From NCBI RefSeq assembly GCF_007558815.1, contig NZ_VLTJ01000041.1:62001-126000 (forward strand): a stretch of 64,000 nucleotides of DNA, given 5' to 3'. The notes below the pieces were generated by a model. The model saw only the letters and a program-made list of their open reading frames with translations. It had not been told where the DNA came from and made no database searches. Positions 44,234 to 53,031 of this stretch are shown in pieces (position 1 is the first letter of the stretch; every line of letters begins with the position of its first letter). The translations under genes were made by a program, and so were the position numbers. Source of the stretch: Verticiella sediminum. Its GTDB lineage: Bacteria > Pseudomonadota > Gammaproteobacteria > Burkholderiales > Burkholderiaceae_B.

Positions 44234-45616
44234 ATGACCGAAAACGTCCACGCCGAAGAGCCCCCCGACGCCGTCGAGCGTCCCGAAGCCGAAGATTCCA
44301 TCGCCAACGATTCGCCCGCGCAGTTCGTGCGCTGGTTCCGCGAAGTCGCTCCGTATGTGCACGCCTTTCGCGGCAAGACCTTCGTGGTCGCCTTCGGCGG
44401 CGAGCTGGTCCAGGCGGGTGCGCTCAACAGCCTGGTGCAGGATCTTTCCCTGCTGAGCGCCCTGGGCATCCGCCTGGTGCTGGTGCACGGCTCGCGCCCC
44501 CAGGTCAACGAGCAACTGCGCCTGAAGGGCATTCCACAGTATTTCGACCGCGGCCTGCGCGTGACCGACGCCGCCGCCCTCGAATGCGCCAAGGAGGCCG
44601 CCGGCGAAATCCTGCTCGACATCGAGGCGGCCTTCAGCCAGGGCCTGCCCAACACCCCCATGTCGGGCTCGCGCATTCGCGTGCTCACCGGCAACTTCGT
44701 CACCGCGCGCCCCGTGGGCGTCATCGACGGCGTGGACTACCGGCATACCGGCCAGGTCCGCAAGATCGACGTGCAGGCGCTGCGCGCGGTGGTCGACAGC
44801 GGCTCCGTCGTGCTGATGTCGCCGCTCGGCTTCTCGCCCACCGGCGAAGCCTTCAACCTCGCGATGGAGGAGCTGGCCACCCGGGTCGCCGTCGTGCTGC
44901 GCGCCGAGAAGCTGATCTACCTCACCGAGACCCCGGGCGTGCTCGACAGCGACGGCAGCGTGGACACCGAACTCGCGCGCGTGGACGCCGAGCGCCTGCT
45001 GCAGCAAAAGACGCTGGACGAGGACACCGCCTATTTCCTCGAGCACGCCTCGCGCGCCGTCAAGCAAGGCGTGGCGCGCGCGCACCTGCTGCCCTACTCG
45101 CTCGACGGCAGCATCCTGCTCGAGATCTTCACCCACGACGGCGTGGGCACCATGGTCGTCGAAGACACCCTGGAAGACCTGCGCCAGGCGACGATGGACG
45201 ACGTGGGCGCGATCCTGCAGCTCATCGAACCGCTCGAGCAGGACGGCACGCTGGTGCCGCGCGGGCGCCACGCCATCGAGCGCGACGTCGAGAAGTTCTG
45301 GGTGGCCGAGCACGACGGCATCATCTACGGCTGCGCCTCGCTGAACATCTGGCGCGAGGATCGCATGGCCGAAATGGCCTGCCTGGCCGTCCATCCCGAC
45401 TGGCAGGGCGAGGGCGAAGGCGACAAGCTGCTGCGCCACATCGAGGCGCGCGCCCGGGCAAGCGGCGTGCGCCGCCTCTTCGTGCTCACCACGCGTACAT
45501 CGCACTGGTTCATCAAGCGCGGCTTCGTGCCGAGCTCGCTGGCCGACCTGCCGCGCGACAAGCAGGCGACCTACAACCGGGCGCGCAACAGCCTGGTCTT
45601 CATCAAGCGGCTGTGA
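44234..45616 (+). CDS. argA: N-acetylglutamate synthase
   Basis: First enzyme of arginine synthesis, acetyl-CoA plus glutamate to N-acetylglutamate, 460 aa. N-terminal amino-acid-kinase domain: KTFVVAFGGELVQAGALNSL, LVLVHGSRPQVNEQLRLKG, SPLGFSPTGEAFNLAMEELA, which binds arginine for feedback control. C-terminal GNAT domain: MAEMACLAVHPDWQGEGEGD and LFVLTTRTSHWFIKRGFVPS. ATG at 44234; an in-frame start further upstream is less likely. A perfect hairpin follows. Confidence 0.96.
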   Translation: MTENVHAEEPPDAVERPEAEDSIANDSPAQFVRWFREVAPYVHAFRGKTFVVAFGGELVQAGALNSLVQDLSLLSALGIRLVLVHGSRPQVNEQLRLKGIPQYFDRGLRVTDAAALECAKEAAGEILLDIEAAFSQGLPNTPMSGSRIRVLTGNFVTARPVGVIDGVDYRHTGQVRKIDVQALRAVVDSGSVVLMSPLGFSPTGEAFNLAMEELATRVAVVLRAEKLIYLTETPGVLDSDGSVDTELARVDAERLLQQKTLDEDTAYFLEHASRAVKQGVARAHLLPYSLDGSILLEIFTHDGVGTMVVEDTLEDLRQATMDDVGAILQLIEPLEQDGTLVPRGRHAIERDVEKFWVAEHDGIIYGCASLNIWREDRMAEMACLAVHPDWQGEGEGDKLLRHIEARARASGVRRLFVLTTRTSHWFIKRGFVPSSLADLPRDKQATYNRARNSLVFIKRL

Positions 45617-45625
45617 AGCAGCGCG

Positions 45626-45650
45626 CTGCGTTGCCGGACCGGCAACGCAG
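45626..45650 (+). terminator. Perfect palindrome after argA
   Basis: CTGCGTTGCCGG and CCGGCAACGCAG around a single A, a 25-bp perfect inverted repeat 9 bp after the stop. No T-run follows, so it is a possible terminator or processing signal. Confidence 0.6.
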
Positions 45651-45722
45651 TCCTCCCTCGATACCACCCGTCGGCGACGCACCGCAGTGCGACACTACGC
45701 CGGTCCTCATCGTGGAACAGCC

Positions 45723-46133
45723 ATGTCCAAGCTACGCATCACCGCCGGCGGCCACCGTTTCGTCGCCGAACCCCACCCCGACGCCCCGCTCACCGTCGCC
45801 GCATTCGAGAAACTCCTGCCCTATCGCCAGCGCATCATCCACGTGCGCTGGAGCGGCGAAGGCTGCTGGATCCCCCTGGGCGACTGGCAGCTCGGCGTGG
45901 GCTTCGAGAATCACACCAGCCACCCCTCGGTAGGCGACATCCTGTTCTATCCGGGCGGCTACAGCGAGACCGAGATCATCATGGCCTACGGCGCGTGCAG
46001 CTTCTCGAGCAAGATGGGCCAGCTCGCAGGCAACCACTTCCTCACCATCGTCGAAGGCAAGGAGAACCTGCGCGCCCTGGGCACCAAGGTGCTTTGGGAA
46101 GGCGCGCAGGAAATCCTGTTCGAGACAATGTGA
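45723..46133 (+). CDS. DUF3830 family protein (cyclophilin-like fold)
   Basis: 136 aa, intact. Family features: ITAGGHRFVAEPHPDAPLTV, AAFEKLLPYRQRIIHVRWSG, GCWIPLGDWQLGVGFENHTS, YPGGYSETEIIMAYGACSFS, QLAGNHFLTIVEGKENLRAL. DUF3830 proteins are small, predicted cytoplasmic, and often sit beside amidohydrolase and hydantoinase genes; the function is unknown. ATG at 45723. A truncated copy in the same orientation lies at 58866, at the far side of the heterocycle gene unit, so the two copies flank about 13 kb. Confidence 0.88.
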   Translation: MSKLRITAGGHRFVAEPHPDAPLTVAAFEKLLPYRQRIIHVRWSGEGCWIPLGDWQLGVGFENHTSHPSVGDILFYPGGYSETEIIMAYGACSFSSKMGQLAGNHFLTIVEGKENLRALGTKVLWEGAQEILFETM

Positions 46134-46238
46134 ATCCGGCTCGCGGCGCGCTCACGGGCGCGACGCCCACCGCCCGGCCCGGCCTTCGGAGGCGGCGCAA
46201 TGCCGCCCTTGCGAGACGACGGCGAAGGCGCAACCGCG

Positions 46239-46940
46239 TCAGGCCGCGCGCCCCATGTCCTTGGGAAACAGCGCCAGGAAATCCAGCAGCTTCTCGCCCA
46301 GCAGATTGACGTGCCCGCGCATGGCCTCGGCCGCACCGCCGTCGTCGCCCTCGGCAAGGCAACGCAGCACGTCCTCATGTTCGCGCAGCGTGTCGCGGCG
46401 GCGCGACGGCCGCTGCGTCACGAGCCGGCGATACGCGCCGATGCGGTTGCGCAAGGCGCGCGTCTGCTCGGCCAGGAACTCGTTCTGCGAAGCCGCATAG
46501 ATGCCCTCGTGGAACAGGCGGTTGATCTCGTAGAACGCTTCCACCTTGTCCGTGCGCGCCAGTTCGATCAACTGCGTGTGCAACGCGCGCAGCCCCTCCA
46601 GCTCCTGGGCCGTGATGCGACGCGCGGCAAGGCGCGCGCACAGGCCTTCCAGTTCAGCCATCACCTGGAACATCTCGATCAGCCTGTGTGCGGACAACTG
46701 CACGACCTGGGCCGGCTGTCGGTTACGGATCTGGATCAGGCCGGCTGAGGCCAGATGACGCAACGCCTCGCGCACCGGCGTGCGCGAGACATTGAAGCGC
46801 GTGGCCAGGTCGACCTCGTCCAGGCGCGCGCCTGGCGCGAGCTTGCCGGAGAAGATATCGCTTTCCAGGATCGCCTGGATCTGTTCCGCCCGACTTCCGA
46901 CGAGCCGTTCACCTTCGTTCGACAGAACCTCGTCCGTCAT
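46239..46940 (-). CDS. GntR-family regulator, FadR/FCD subgroup
   Basis: Winged-helix regulator with an FCD ligand domain, 233 aa from ATG at 46940 (GGGGAAAG upstream; two earlier ATGs have none). DNA-binding part: SDIFSGKLAPGARLDEVDLA, TRFNVSRTPVREALRHLASA, GLIQIRNRQPAQVVQLSAHR. The FCD domain has the metal-binding His/Asp set in YEINRLFHEGIYAASQNEFL and LREHEDVLRCLAEGDDGGA with RGHVNLLGEKLLDFL. It is divergent from the 12-gene unit, and the operator between them suggests it represses that unit until a pathway metabolite binds. Confidence 0.92.
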   Translation of the reverse strand: MTDEVLSNEGERLVGSRAEQIQAILESDIFSGKLAPGARLDEVDLATRFNVSRTPVREALRHLASAGLIQIRNRQPAQVVQLSAHRLIEMFQVMAELEGLCARLAARRITAQELEGLRALHTQLIELARTDKVEAFYEINRLFHEGIYAASQNEFLAEQTRALRNRIGAYRRLVTQRPSRRRDTLREHEDVLRCLAEGDDGGAAEAMRGHVNLLGEKLLDFLALFPKDMGRAA

Positions 46941-46998
46941 GACTTTCCCCAATTCCATTGCCAACGGTGGCGCACCGATATTTTAGCGCTCCAATTAA

Positions 46999-47021
46999 AT
47001 ACAAGACTAACCGTCTTGTAT
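46999..47021. promoter_or_regulatory. Palindromic operator, probably for the GntR/FCD regulator
   Basis: Perfect 9-bp arms ATACAAGAC and GTCTTGTAT separated by TAACC. The core TTGTAT/ATACAA is the kind of site bound by FadR/VanR-type GntR proteins. It lies 58 bp upstream of the regulator start and 199 bp before the SDR gene. Confidence 0.82.
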
Positions 47022-47161
47022 GCACGAATCTGGCGCAAGAACGCGCCGCCCTGGCGCCACGCACCTCACTCGTGCACGTCGCCGCGTCCCGATCCGCCCA
47101 CTTCCCTAGGTACGAGGAATTGGCATGCGCCTTGCATTAGGTACGCATGATTCACCTTTTT

Positions 47162-47171
47162 GCATACAAGA
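47162..47171. promoter_or_regulatory. Second half-site of the same operator
   Basis: GCATACAAGA repeats, base for base, the outer ten bases of the right operator arm read on the other strand (GCATACAAGAC). It lies 50 bp before the first gene of the plus-strand unit, a place suited to repression by looping or by blocking polymerase. Confidence 0.6.
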
Positions 47172-47220
47172 AATCGATTCTTAAATATCAACCGGCATCC
47201 ACCGACGTGTAAGGAACACC

Positions 47221-48006
47221 ATGGACCTCGGCCTGCAAGGCAAATCAGCGCTGGTTACCGGCGCATCCCGCGGCATCGGCATGGCCACCGCCGAGAGCTT
47301 CGCCCGCGAGGGCATCGCCGAACTCCACCTGGCCGCCCGCTCGGAGGAAGGCCTCGCCCGCGTGCGGGATAGGCTCGTCGCCGAGTACGGCGTGAAGGCC
47401 GCCATCCATCCGATGGACCTGGGCGCGGCCGACAACGTGGCCGAGCTCGCGCGCCGCTGCCCCGAGGTCGACATCCTCGTGAACAACGCGGCCGACTCCA
47501 CGCCCGGCCCGCTCGACAAGCTCAGCGACAGGGACTGGCGCGACAGCCTGGACATGAAGATCTTCTCCTACGTCGCGCTGACCCGCGAGTTCTACGCCCA
47601 CATGAAGCGGCGCGGCGGCGGCGTGATCGTCAACGACATCGGCAACTCGGGCGAGAACCCGGACGCCAACTACATCGTCGGCACTACCGGCAATGCCGCC
47701 ATGATGGCCTTCACCCGCGGCGTCGGCGGGCGCAGCCTGGACGAGGGCGTGCGCGTGGTCGGCGTCAATCCGGGGCCGGTCGCCACCGATCGCATGGTCA
47801 AGCTCATGAAGCGCCGCGCGCTCGACTGGTACGGCGACGAGGGCCGCTGGGAGGAGCTATTCGACAAGTATCCCGGCAAGCGCCCCGCGCAGCCCGGCGA
47901 AGTGGCCGACCTCATCGTCTGGCTGGCGTCGCCGCGCGCCGGCTACATCACCGGCACCATCGTCACGATCGACGGCGGCATCGCCTCGCGTGGCTCGATC
48001 ATCTGA
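47221..48006 (+). CDS. SDR-fold protein lacking the catalytic lysine
   Basis: Short-chain-dehydrogenase fold, 261 aa. NAD(P) motif LVTGASRGIGMATAESFARE and LVNNAADSTPGPLDK are normal. The active-site stretch reads NDIGNSGENPDANYIVGTTG: Tyr151 is present but the position four residues on is Thr155 instead of Lys. Relatives with this NYIxG-x-x-GNAA pattern form a distinct SDR group with unproven chemistry. First gene of the unit, behind the GntR operator; seven bases separate it from the aminotransferase gene. Confidence 0.87.
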   Translation: MDLGLQGKSALVTGASRGIGMATAESFAREGIAELHLAARSEEGLARVRDRLVAEYGVKAAIHPMDLGAADNVAELARRCPEVDILVNNAADSTPGPLDKLSDRDWRDSLDMKIFSYVALTREFYAHMKRRGGGVIVNDIGNSGENPDANYIVGTTGNAAMMAFTRGVGGRSLDEGVRVVGVNPGPVATDRMVKLMKRRALDWYGDEGRWEELFDKYPGKRPAQPGEVADLIVWLASPRAGYITGTIVTIDGGIASRGSII

Positions 48007-48013
48007 GGCCGTC

Positions 48014-49147
48014 ATGCGCAGCTTCGAGGAACGCAACCGCTATTTCGACCGGCTCTGCAACACGCCCGGCCTGATGTGGCTCGGCCAGAACACCAACCAC
48101 TTCGATCCGCACCCGGCCGTGGTGGCGGCCGTGACCGAGGCGCTCGCGCGCGGCGACTACCACGCCTACGCGCCGCCCGCGGGCTTCGAGGAGCTGCGCC
48201 GGCTCATCGTCGAGGACGCCGGCGTGCCCGACGCCTGCGCCTTCGTCACCGACGGCGCGGTCGAGGGCCTCTACAACGTGTGCAGCAACCTGTGCGAGCC
48301 GGGCACCGACTTCGTCACCACCGACCCGAGCTGGGCGTGGCCGATGCACTTCGCCCGGCGCGCCGGCGCCAACATGATCGAACTGCCGATCTACGACGCC
48401 GCCCAGGGCTACCGGCTGACCGCAAGCCAACTGCGCGCGGCGGTCGGCCCGCGCACCCGGGTGATCTACCTCGTCGATCCCAACAACCCGCTCGGCACCT
48501 GCCACACCGAGGACGAGATCCGCGAGATCGCCGCGATCGCGCGCGAGGCGGACGCCTACCTGATCCACGACGCGACCTACTCGCAGTTCGCCGACGCCTT
48601 CACGCCCGCCTGGCGCTTCTATCCCGAGAAGACGGTCATGATCTACAGCTTCTCGAAGTGGCTGGGGCTGGCCGGCATGCGGCTGGGCGCGGTCATCGCC
48701 AACCCGGACATCATCGAGCGGGTCGCCACCGCGCCGCCCAACAACCTCGGCAGCAACGTGCTGTCGCAGCGTGCGGCGATCGCCGGGCTGCGCACCAAGG
48801 CCGAGTGGTTTCCGCAGATCCAGGCGCGCCAGCGGCGCAACCAGGCGGCGGTGGCCGAGGCTGCCGCCGGCGTCGACGGTCTGCATCTGCCCGTGTACCC
48901 GTCGCAGGCCAACCTGCTCGTGATGGAAACCCCCGAGGCCGGCGTGCGGCCCGAAGCGCTGGTCGCCGCCTACCAGACGGAGAACGTGATGATCCGCCAG
49001 GGCACCTACCATACCCAGCGGTTCGGCGACCGCTTCGTGAAGATCAGCCTCACGGTGCCAGAGGCGTGGGCCGAGCGCTTTTGCGAACTGCTGCCGGCGA
49101 TGGTGGCGCGCGCCCGCGACGCCGCCCCCGCCGGCAACCTCTTCTGA
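48014..49147 (+). CDS. Pyridoxal-phosphate aminotransferase, class I/II
   Basis: Fold-type I PLP enzyme, 377 aa. Visible are the cofactor-binding FVTDGAVEGLYNVCSNLCEP, the conserved VDPNNPLGTCHTEDEIREIA, the Asp/Tyr pair in YLIHDATYSQFADAF, and the Schiff-base Lys in IYSFSKWLGLAGMRLGAVIA; C-terminal Arg in RFVKISLTVPEAWAERFCEL. It resembles aspartate/histidinol-phosphate-type aminotransferases. In this cluster it may act on an amino or oxo product of ring cleavage, but the substrate is not visible. Confidence 0.9.
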   Translation: MRSFEERNRYFDRLCNTPGLMWLGQNTNHFDPHPAVVAAVTEALARGDYHAYAPPAGFEELRRLIVEDAGVPDACAFVTDGAVEGLYNVCSNLCEPGTDFVTTDPSWAWPMHFARRAGANMIELPIYDAAQGYRLTASQLRAAVGPRTRVIYLVDPNNPLGTCHTEDEIREIAAIAREADAYLIHDATYSQFADAFTPAWRFYPEKTVMIYSFSKWLGLAGMRLGAVIANPDIIERVATAPPNNLGSNVLSQRAAIAGLRTKAEWFPQIQARQRRNQAAVAEAAAGVDGLHLPVYPSQANLLVMETPEAGVRPEALVAAYQTENVMIRQGTYHTQRFGDRFVKISLTVPEAWAERFCELLPAMVARARDAAPAGNLF

Positions 49148-49158
49148 GGACAGACACC

Positions 49159-50040
49159 ATGCCCACGATCACCGCCCGCGACGGCACCGCCCTCCACTAC
49201 GAGGAAGCCGGCAGCGGCACCCCCATCCTCTTCGTGCACGAGTTCGGCGGCGACTGGCGAAGCTGGGAGCCGCAGATGCGCTACTTCACCCGGCGCTACC
49301 GCTGCATCACCTACAGCGCGCGCGGCTATCCGCCATCGGACGTGCCCACCGACCCGGAGCGCTACTCGCAGGCCATCGCGGTCGACGACATGGTCGACGT
49401 GCTCGACGGCCTGGGCATCGACCGGGCGCACATCGTCGGCCTGTCGATGGGCGGCTTCGCCACCCTGCACTTCGGCCTGCGCCACCCCGACCGCGCGCGC
49501 TCGCTGGTGGTGGCCGGCGCCGGCTACGGTGCCGAGAAGGCATACGAGGATTACTTTCGCGGCGTCTCGATGGAGGTCGCGCGCCAGTTCGAAGAGCTGG
49601 GCGCGCCGGTATTCGCCAAGGTCTACGCCCAGGCGGCCTCGCGCATCGTGTTCCAGGTCAAGGATCCGCGCGGCTGGGAAGCCTTCGCGCGCGAGCTCGG
49701 CGAGCACTCCTCGATCGGCTCGGCGCTCACCATGCGCGGCGTGCAGGCGCGCCGGCCCTCGATCTACGACCTCGAGGCCGAGCTGCGCACGATGACCGCG
49801 CCGACCCTGGTGGTGGTCGGCGACGAGGACGACCACTGCCTGCAGCCGGGCATCTTCATGAAGAAGACCATCCCGGCGAGCGGCCTGCTGGTGCTGCCCA
49901 AGACCGGCCACACGCTCAACATCGAGGAGCCGGCGCTCTTCAACCAGTTCGTCTCGGACTTCCTCGCCACCGTCGAGCAGGACAAGTGGCCGCCCCGCGA
50001 CCCGCGCTCGCTGCCCGGCGAGATCATGAAGACGTCATGA
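49159..50040 (+). CDS. Alpha/beta hydrolase
   Basis: Cytoplasmic alpha/beta-hydrolase-fold enzyme, 293 aa. N-terminal TARDGTALHYEEAGSGTPIL, oxyanion FVHEFGGDWRSWEPQM, nucleophile elbow HIVGLSMGGFATLHFGLRHP (Ser near residue 96), acid in LVVVGDEDDHCLQPG, catalytic His in LPKTGHTLNIEEPALFNQFV. It overlaps the next gene by four bases (ATGA at 50037). In context it could open an ester, lactone or carbamate. Substrate unknown. Confidence 0.9.
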   Translation: MPTITARDGTALHYEEAGSGTPILFVHEFGGDWRSWEPQMRYFTRRYRCITYSARGYPPSDVPTDPERYSQAIAVDDMVDVLDGLGIDRAHIVGLSMGGFATLHFGLRHPDRARSLVVAGAGYGAEKAYEDYFRGVSMEVARQFEELGAPVFAKVYAQAASRIVFQVKDPRGWEAFARELGEHSSIGSALTMRGVQARRPSIYDLEAELRTMTAPTLVVVGDEDDHCLQPGIFMKKTIPASGLLVLPKTGHTLNIEEPALFNQFVSDFLATVEQDKWPPRDPRSLPGEIMKTS

Positions 50041-51290
50041 GCGATCGCCTCTCCGCCCACGTGAAGCCGGAGCGCCTGCTCGCGCGCCTGCAAGCCATGG
50101 CGCGCATCGGCGCCACGCCGCGCGGCGGCGTGAACCGCCAGGCGCTGTCGGCCGAGGACGCCGCCGCCCAGGCGCAGCTCGCCGCCTGGGGCGCCGAGCG
50201 CGGGCTTGCCGCGTCGCGCGACGCGGCGGGCAACCTCTTCGTGCGCCTGGCCGGCGCGCGCCCCGGGCTCGCGCCGGTGCTGTCGGGCTCGCATCTGGAC
50301 AGCCAGCCGACCGGCGGCCGCTTCGACGGCGTGTACGGCGTGCTGGCCGCGTTCGAGGTGCTGGAGGCGATGCGCGACGCCGGCTTCGCGCCGGCGCGCG
50401 CGGTCGAGGCCGTCGCCTGGATGAACGAGGAGGGATCGCGCTTCGCGCCCGGCATGATGGGCTCGGCGGTGTTCGCGGGCGAGCGCCCGCTGCAGGCGGT
50501 GCTCGACACCCGCGACGCCGACGGCGTGAGCGTGGCCGAGGCGCTCGCGGCCTGCGAGCCGGCGCTCGCCCACGTCCCGCGGCGCGGGCTGGGCGGCGCG
50601 GTCCACGCCTTCGTCGAGGCGCACATCGAGCAAGGCCCGGTCCTCGAGCGCGAGGGCATGCCGGTCGGCGTGGTGACCGGCATCCAGGGCAAGCACACCT
50701 TTCGCGTCACCGTGCAGGGCGAGGCCGCGCATGCCGGCACCAGCCGCCGCGCCGAACGCCGCGACGCCCTGCTCGCCGCCACCGCGATGGTGCAGGCGCT
50801 GGCCGCCGTCCTGCACGACCAAGCCGACGTCGCCCGCTTCACGGTCGGCCGCTTCGAGGTCTCGCCCAACGCGCCGTCGGTGGTGGCGAGCCGGGCGGTG
50901 TTCTCGATCGACCTTCGCCATCCCGATTCGGCCACGCTGCGCGCGCTCGGCGAGCGCGTGCGCCCGGTGTGCGAGGCCCATGCCGGCCCCTGCGAGGTGA
51001 GCGTGGAGCGCCTGTCGGCGGCCGACTCGCTCACCTTTCCAGACGCGATGCGCGCGCGCCTCGCATCCGCGGCGCGCAAGCTCGGCATCCCGCACCTGGC
51101 GCTGCCCTCGGCCGCCGGCCACGACGCACGCTACCTGCATGCCATGTGTCCGGCCGCGATGATCTTCGTGCCCTGCCGCGCGGGCATCACCCACAACGAG
51201 GCCGAGCATGCCGAGCCGGCCGACCTGGTCGCCGGCACCCGCGTGCTCGCCGACGTGCTTGCCGGCCTTGCCCAGGAGGATGCCGCATGA
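50037..51290 (+). CDS. M20-family carbamoylase / ureido-acid amidohydrolase
   Basis: Zinc- or manganese-dependent hydrolase of the allantoate amidohydrolase / N-carbamoyl-amino-acid hydrolase / beta-ureidopropionase group, 417 aa. Metal ligands in LSGSHLDSQPTGGRFDGVYG, then AWMNEEGSRFAPGMMGSAVF, HAFVEAHIEQGPVLEREGMP, GEAAHAGTSRRAERRDAL and the C-terminal SAAGHDARYLHAM with THNEAEH. These enzymes cleave the carbamoyl group (N-C(=O)NH2) off ring-opened hydantoins, pyrimidines or purines, giving CO2 and ammonia. It is coupled by ATGA to its neighbours on both sides. Confidence 0.92.
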   Translation: MSDRLSAHVKPERLLARLQAMARIGATPRGGVNRQALSAEDAAAQAQLAAWGAERGLAASRDAAGNLFVRLAGARPGLAPVLSGSHLDSQPTGGRFDGVYGVLAAFEVLEAMRDAGFAPARAVEAVAWMNEEGSRFAPGMMGSAVFAGERPLQAVLDTRDADGVSVAEALAACEPALAHVPRRGLGGAVHAFVEAHIEQGPVLEREGMPVGVVTGIQGKHTFRVTVQGEAAHAGTSRRAERRDALLAATAMVQALAAVLHDQADVARFTVGRFEVSPNAPSVVASRAVFSIDLRHPDSATLRALGERVRPVCEAHAGPCEVSVERLSAADSLTFPDAMRARLASAARKLGIPHLALPSAAGHDARYLHAMCPAAMIFVPCRAGITHNEAEHAEPADLVAGTRVLADVLAGLAQEDAA

Positions 51291-52204
51291 ACCGCCCCGC
51301 CCTCGTCCCGAGCGCCGTCCCCTCCCAACCGCCCCCAGGAACCCCCGCCATGCCCCAGGCCGAGAAAGTGGCCCACCTCGCCGACTACGCCGACACCGCC
51401 GAGCGCCAGCCGCTGCTCGCGCTGCGCGGCATCAGCAAGACCTTCGGCACAGTGAAGGCGCTGGACGATCTCGGCGTGGCGATCAGGCCCGGCGAGTTCA
51501 TCACCGTGGTCGGCCCGAGCGGATGCGGCAAGAGCACGCTCTTCAACATCGTGGCCGGTCTCGAGGAGCCGGACGCGGGGGGCAGCCTCGCTTTCCTGGG
51601 CAAGCCCAGCCGCGCGCGCGATCTGCTCGGGCGGGTCGCGTTCATGCCGCAGCGAGATCTGCTGCTGCCTTGGCGCACGGTGATCGACAACGCGATCCTG
51701 GCCGTCGAGCTCGAAGGAGTGCGCCGCGCAGATGCGCGCAGGCAAGCCCTCGCCATGCTGCCCGAGTTCGGCCTCACCGGCTTCGAGCAACGGTACCCGC
51801 ACGAGTTGTCCGGCGGCATGCGCCAGCGCGTGGCGCTCATGCGCACCTTCATGTTCAAGCGCGACCTGATGCTGCTCGACGAACCCTTCGGCGCGCTCGA
51901 CGCGCTGACCCGCAGCATGATGCAGCGCTGGCTGCTCGACGTCTGGCAGAAGCACCGGCGCACGATTCTCTTCATCACCCACGACGTCGACGAGGCGCTC
52001 TTTCTCGGCGACCGCGTGATGGTCATGACCGCCCGCCCCGGGCGCGTCAAGCTCGAGCAGCCCGTCAACCTGCCGCGCCCGCGCCGCCCCGAGATCGTCA
52101 CCTCGCCCGAATTCATCGCGTTGAAGCGCACCCTGCTCGACGCCATCGAGGAGGAAAGCATGAAGTCGTTCACTACCAGCGACAAACCCGCGGGGACGGC
52201 ATGA
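51287..52204 (+). CDS. ABC transporter ATPase (nitrate/taurine/HMP type)
   Basis: Cytoplasmic ATPase of the importer whose binding protein and permeases are encoded at 53941-56494, 305 aa. A 45-residue Pro-rich N-terminal extension precedes the domain. Walker [22 protein letters not shown]-loop AFMPQRDLLLPWRTVIDNAI, signature HELSGGMRQRVALMRTFMFK, Walker [21 protein letters not shown], switch FITHDVDEALFLGDRVMVMT. Separated from its permeases by the aldolase and oxygenase genes, yet part of the same transcript (ATGA overlaps at both ends). Confidence 0.93.
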   Translation: MNRPALVPSAVPSQPPPGTPAMPQAEKVAHLADYADTAERQPLLALRGISKTFGTVKALDDLGVAIRPGEFITVVGPSGCGKSTLFNIVAGLEEPDAGGSLAFLGKPSRARDLLGRVAFMPQRDLLLPWRTVIDNAILAVELEGVRRADARRQALAMLPEFGLTGFEQRYPHELSGGMRQRVALMRTFMFKRDLMLLDEPFGALDALTRSMMQRWLLDVWQKHRRTILFITHDVDEALFLGDRVMVMTARPGRVKLEQPVNLPRPRRPEIVTSPEFIALKRTLLDAIEEESMKSFTTSDKPAGTA

Positions 52205-52986
52205 ACGGGATCATGAATGCCATGGGTCCGGCCGGCATCGCCCCGGCCGAATGGGAAGCCCGGGTCGCGCTTGCCGCCTGCTACCGGCTGGTGGCTCGCC
52301 TGGGCCTGGACGACCTCATCTACAACCACATCTCGCTGCGCGTGCCGGGCGCCCGCGACGAATTCCTCATCAACCCCTACGGCCTGCTGTTCGAGGAGAT
52401 CACCGCCTCGAGCCTGGTGCGCATCGACCTCGCGGGCAGGAAACTCGACGACTCGCCACACGAGGTCAACGTCGCGGGCTTTGTGATCCATGGTGCCATC
52501 CACGCCAGCCGCAAGGACGCCGCCTGCGTGCTGCACACGCACTCGGATGCGAGTATCGCGGTGTCAGCCCAGGAGCAAGGCCTGCTGCCGCTCTCGCAAT
52601 TCGCGATGCGCTTCTACCAGCGCCTGGGCTTTCACGACTACGAGGGCGTGGCGATTGACCTCGACGAACGCCAGCGCCTGGTCGCGAGCCTGGGCGAGCA
52701 CCGCGTGCTCGTCATGCGCAATCACGGCGTGCTCACGCTCGGCCGCACGCCGGGCGAGGCCTTCATGCTGCTGTACTACTTCGAGCGCGCCGCCCGCATC
52801 CAGCTCGCCATGCAGGCCGCCGCGGCGGGCGCGGCCGGCCCCATCGTCACGCCGCCGCACGCCGTGTGCGAGCGCGCCGCCCGCCAGTTCTGGGAGGGCC
52901 ACGGCGACATCCTCGTCGCCGGCGAGCGCGAATGGCCGGCGTTCCTGCGCCAGTTGGACCGCCTCGACCCGTCCTACCGCGACTGA
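52201..52986 (+). CDS. Class II aldolase/adducin domain protein
   Basis: Cytoplasmic metal-dependent aldolase or decarboxylase-like protein, 261 aa. Domain hallmarks: GLDDLIYNHISLRVPG, FLINPYGLLFEEITASSLVR, the first metal-site HTHSDASIAVSAQEQG and the later RNHGVLTLGRTPGEAFMLLY. Several proteins of this group carry out hydroxy-acid cleavage or decarboxylation. ATG overlaps the ATPase stop. In the proposed pathway it could act on the carbon skeleton left after nitrogen removal. Confidence 0.88.
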   Translation: MNGIMNAMGPAGIAPAEWEARVALAACYRLVARLGLDDLIYNHISLRVPGARDEFLINPYGLLFEEITASSLVRIDLAGRKLDDSPHEVNVAGFVIHGAIHASRKDAACVLHTHSDASIAVSAQEQGLLPLSQFAMRFYQRLGFHDYEGVAIDLDERQRLVASLGEHRVLVMRNHGVLTLGRTPGEAFMLLYYFERAARIQLAMQAAAAGAAGPIVTPPHAVCERAARQFWEGHGDILVAGEREWPAFLRQLDRLDPSYRD

Positions 52987-53031
52987 ACCGCGGCCGCTTT
53001 CCGTCCAACGACTCCCGACTCAGGAGCCAAC

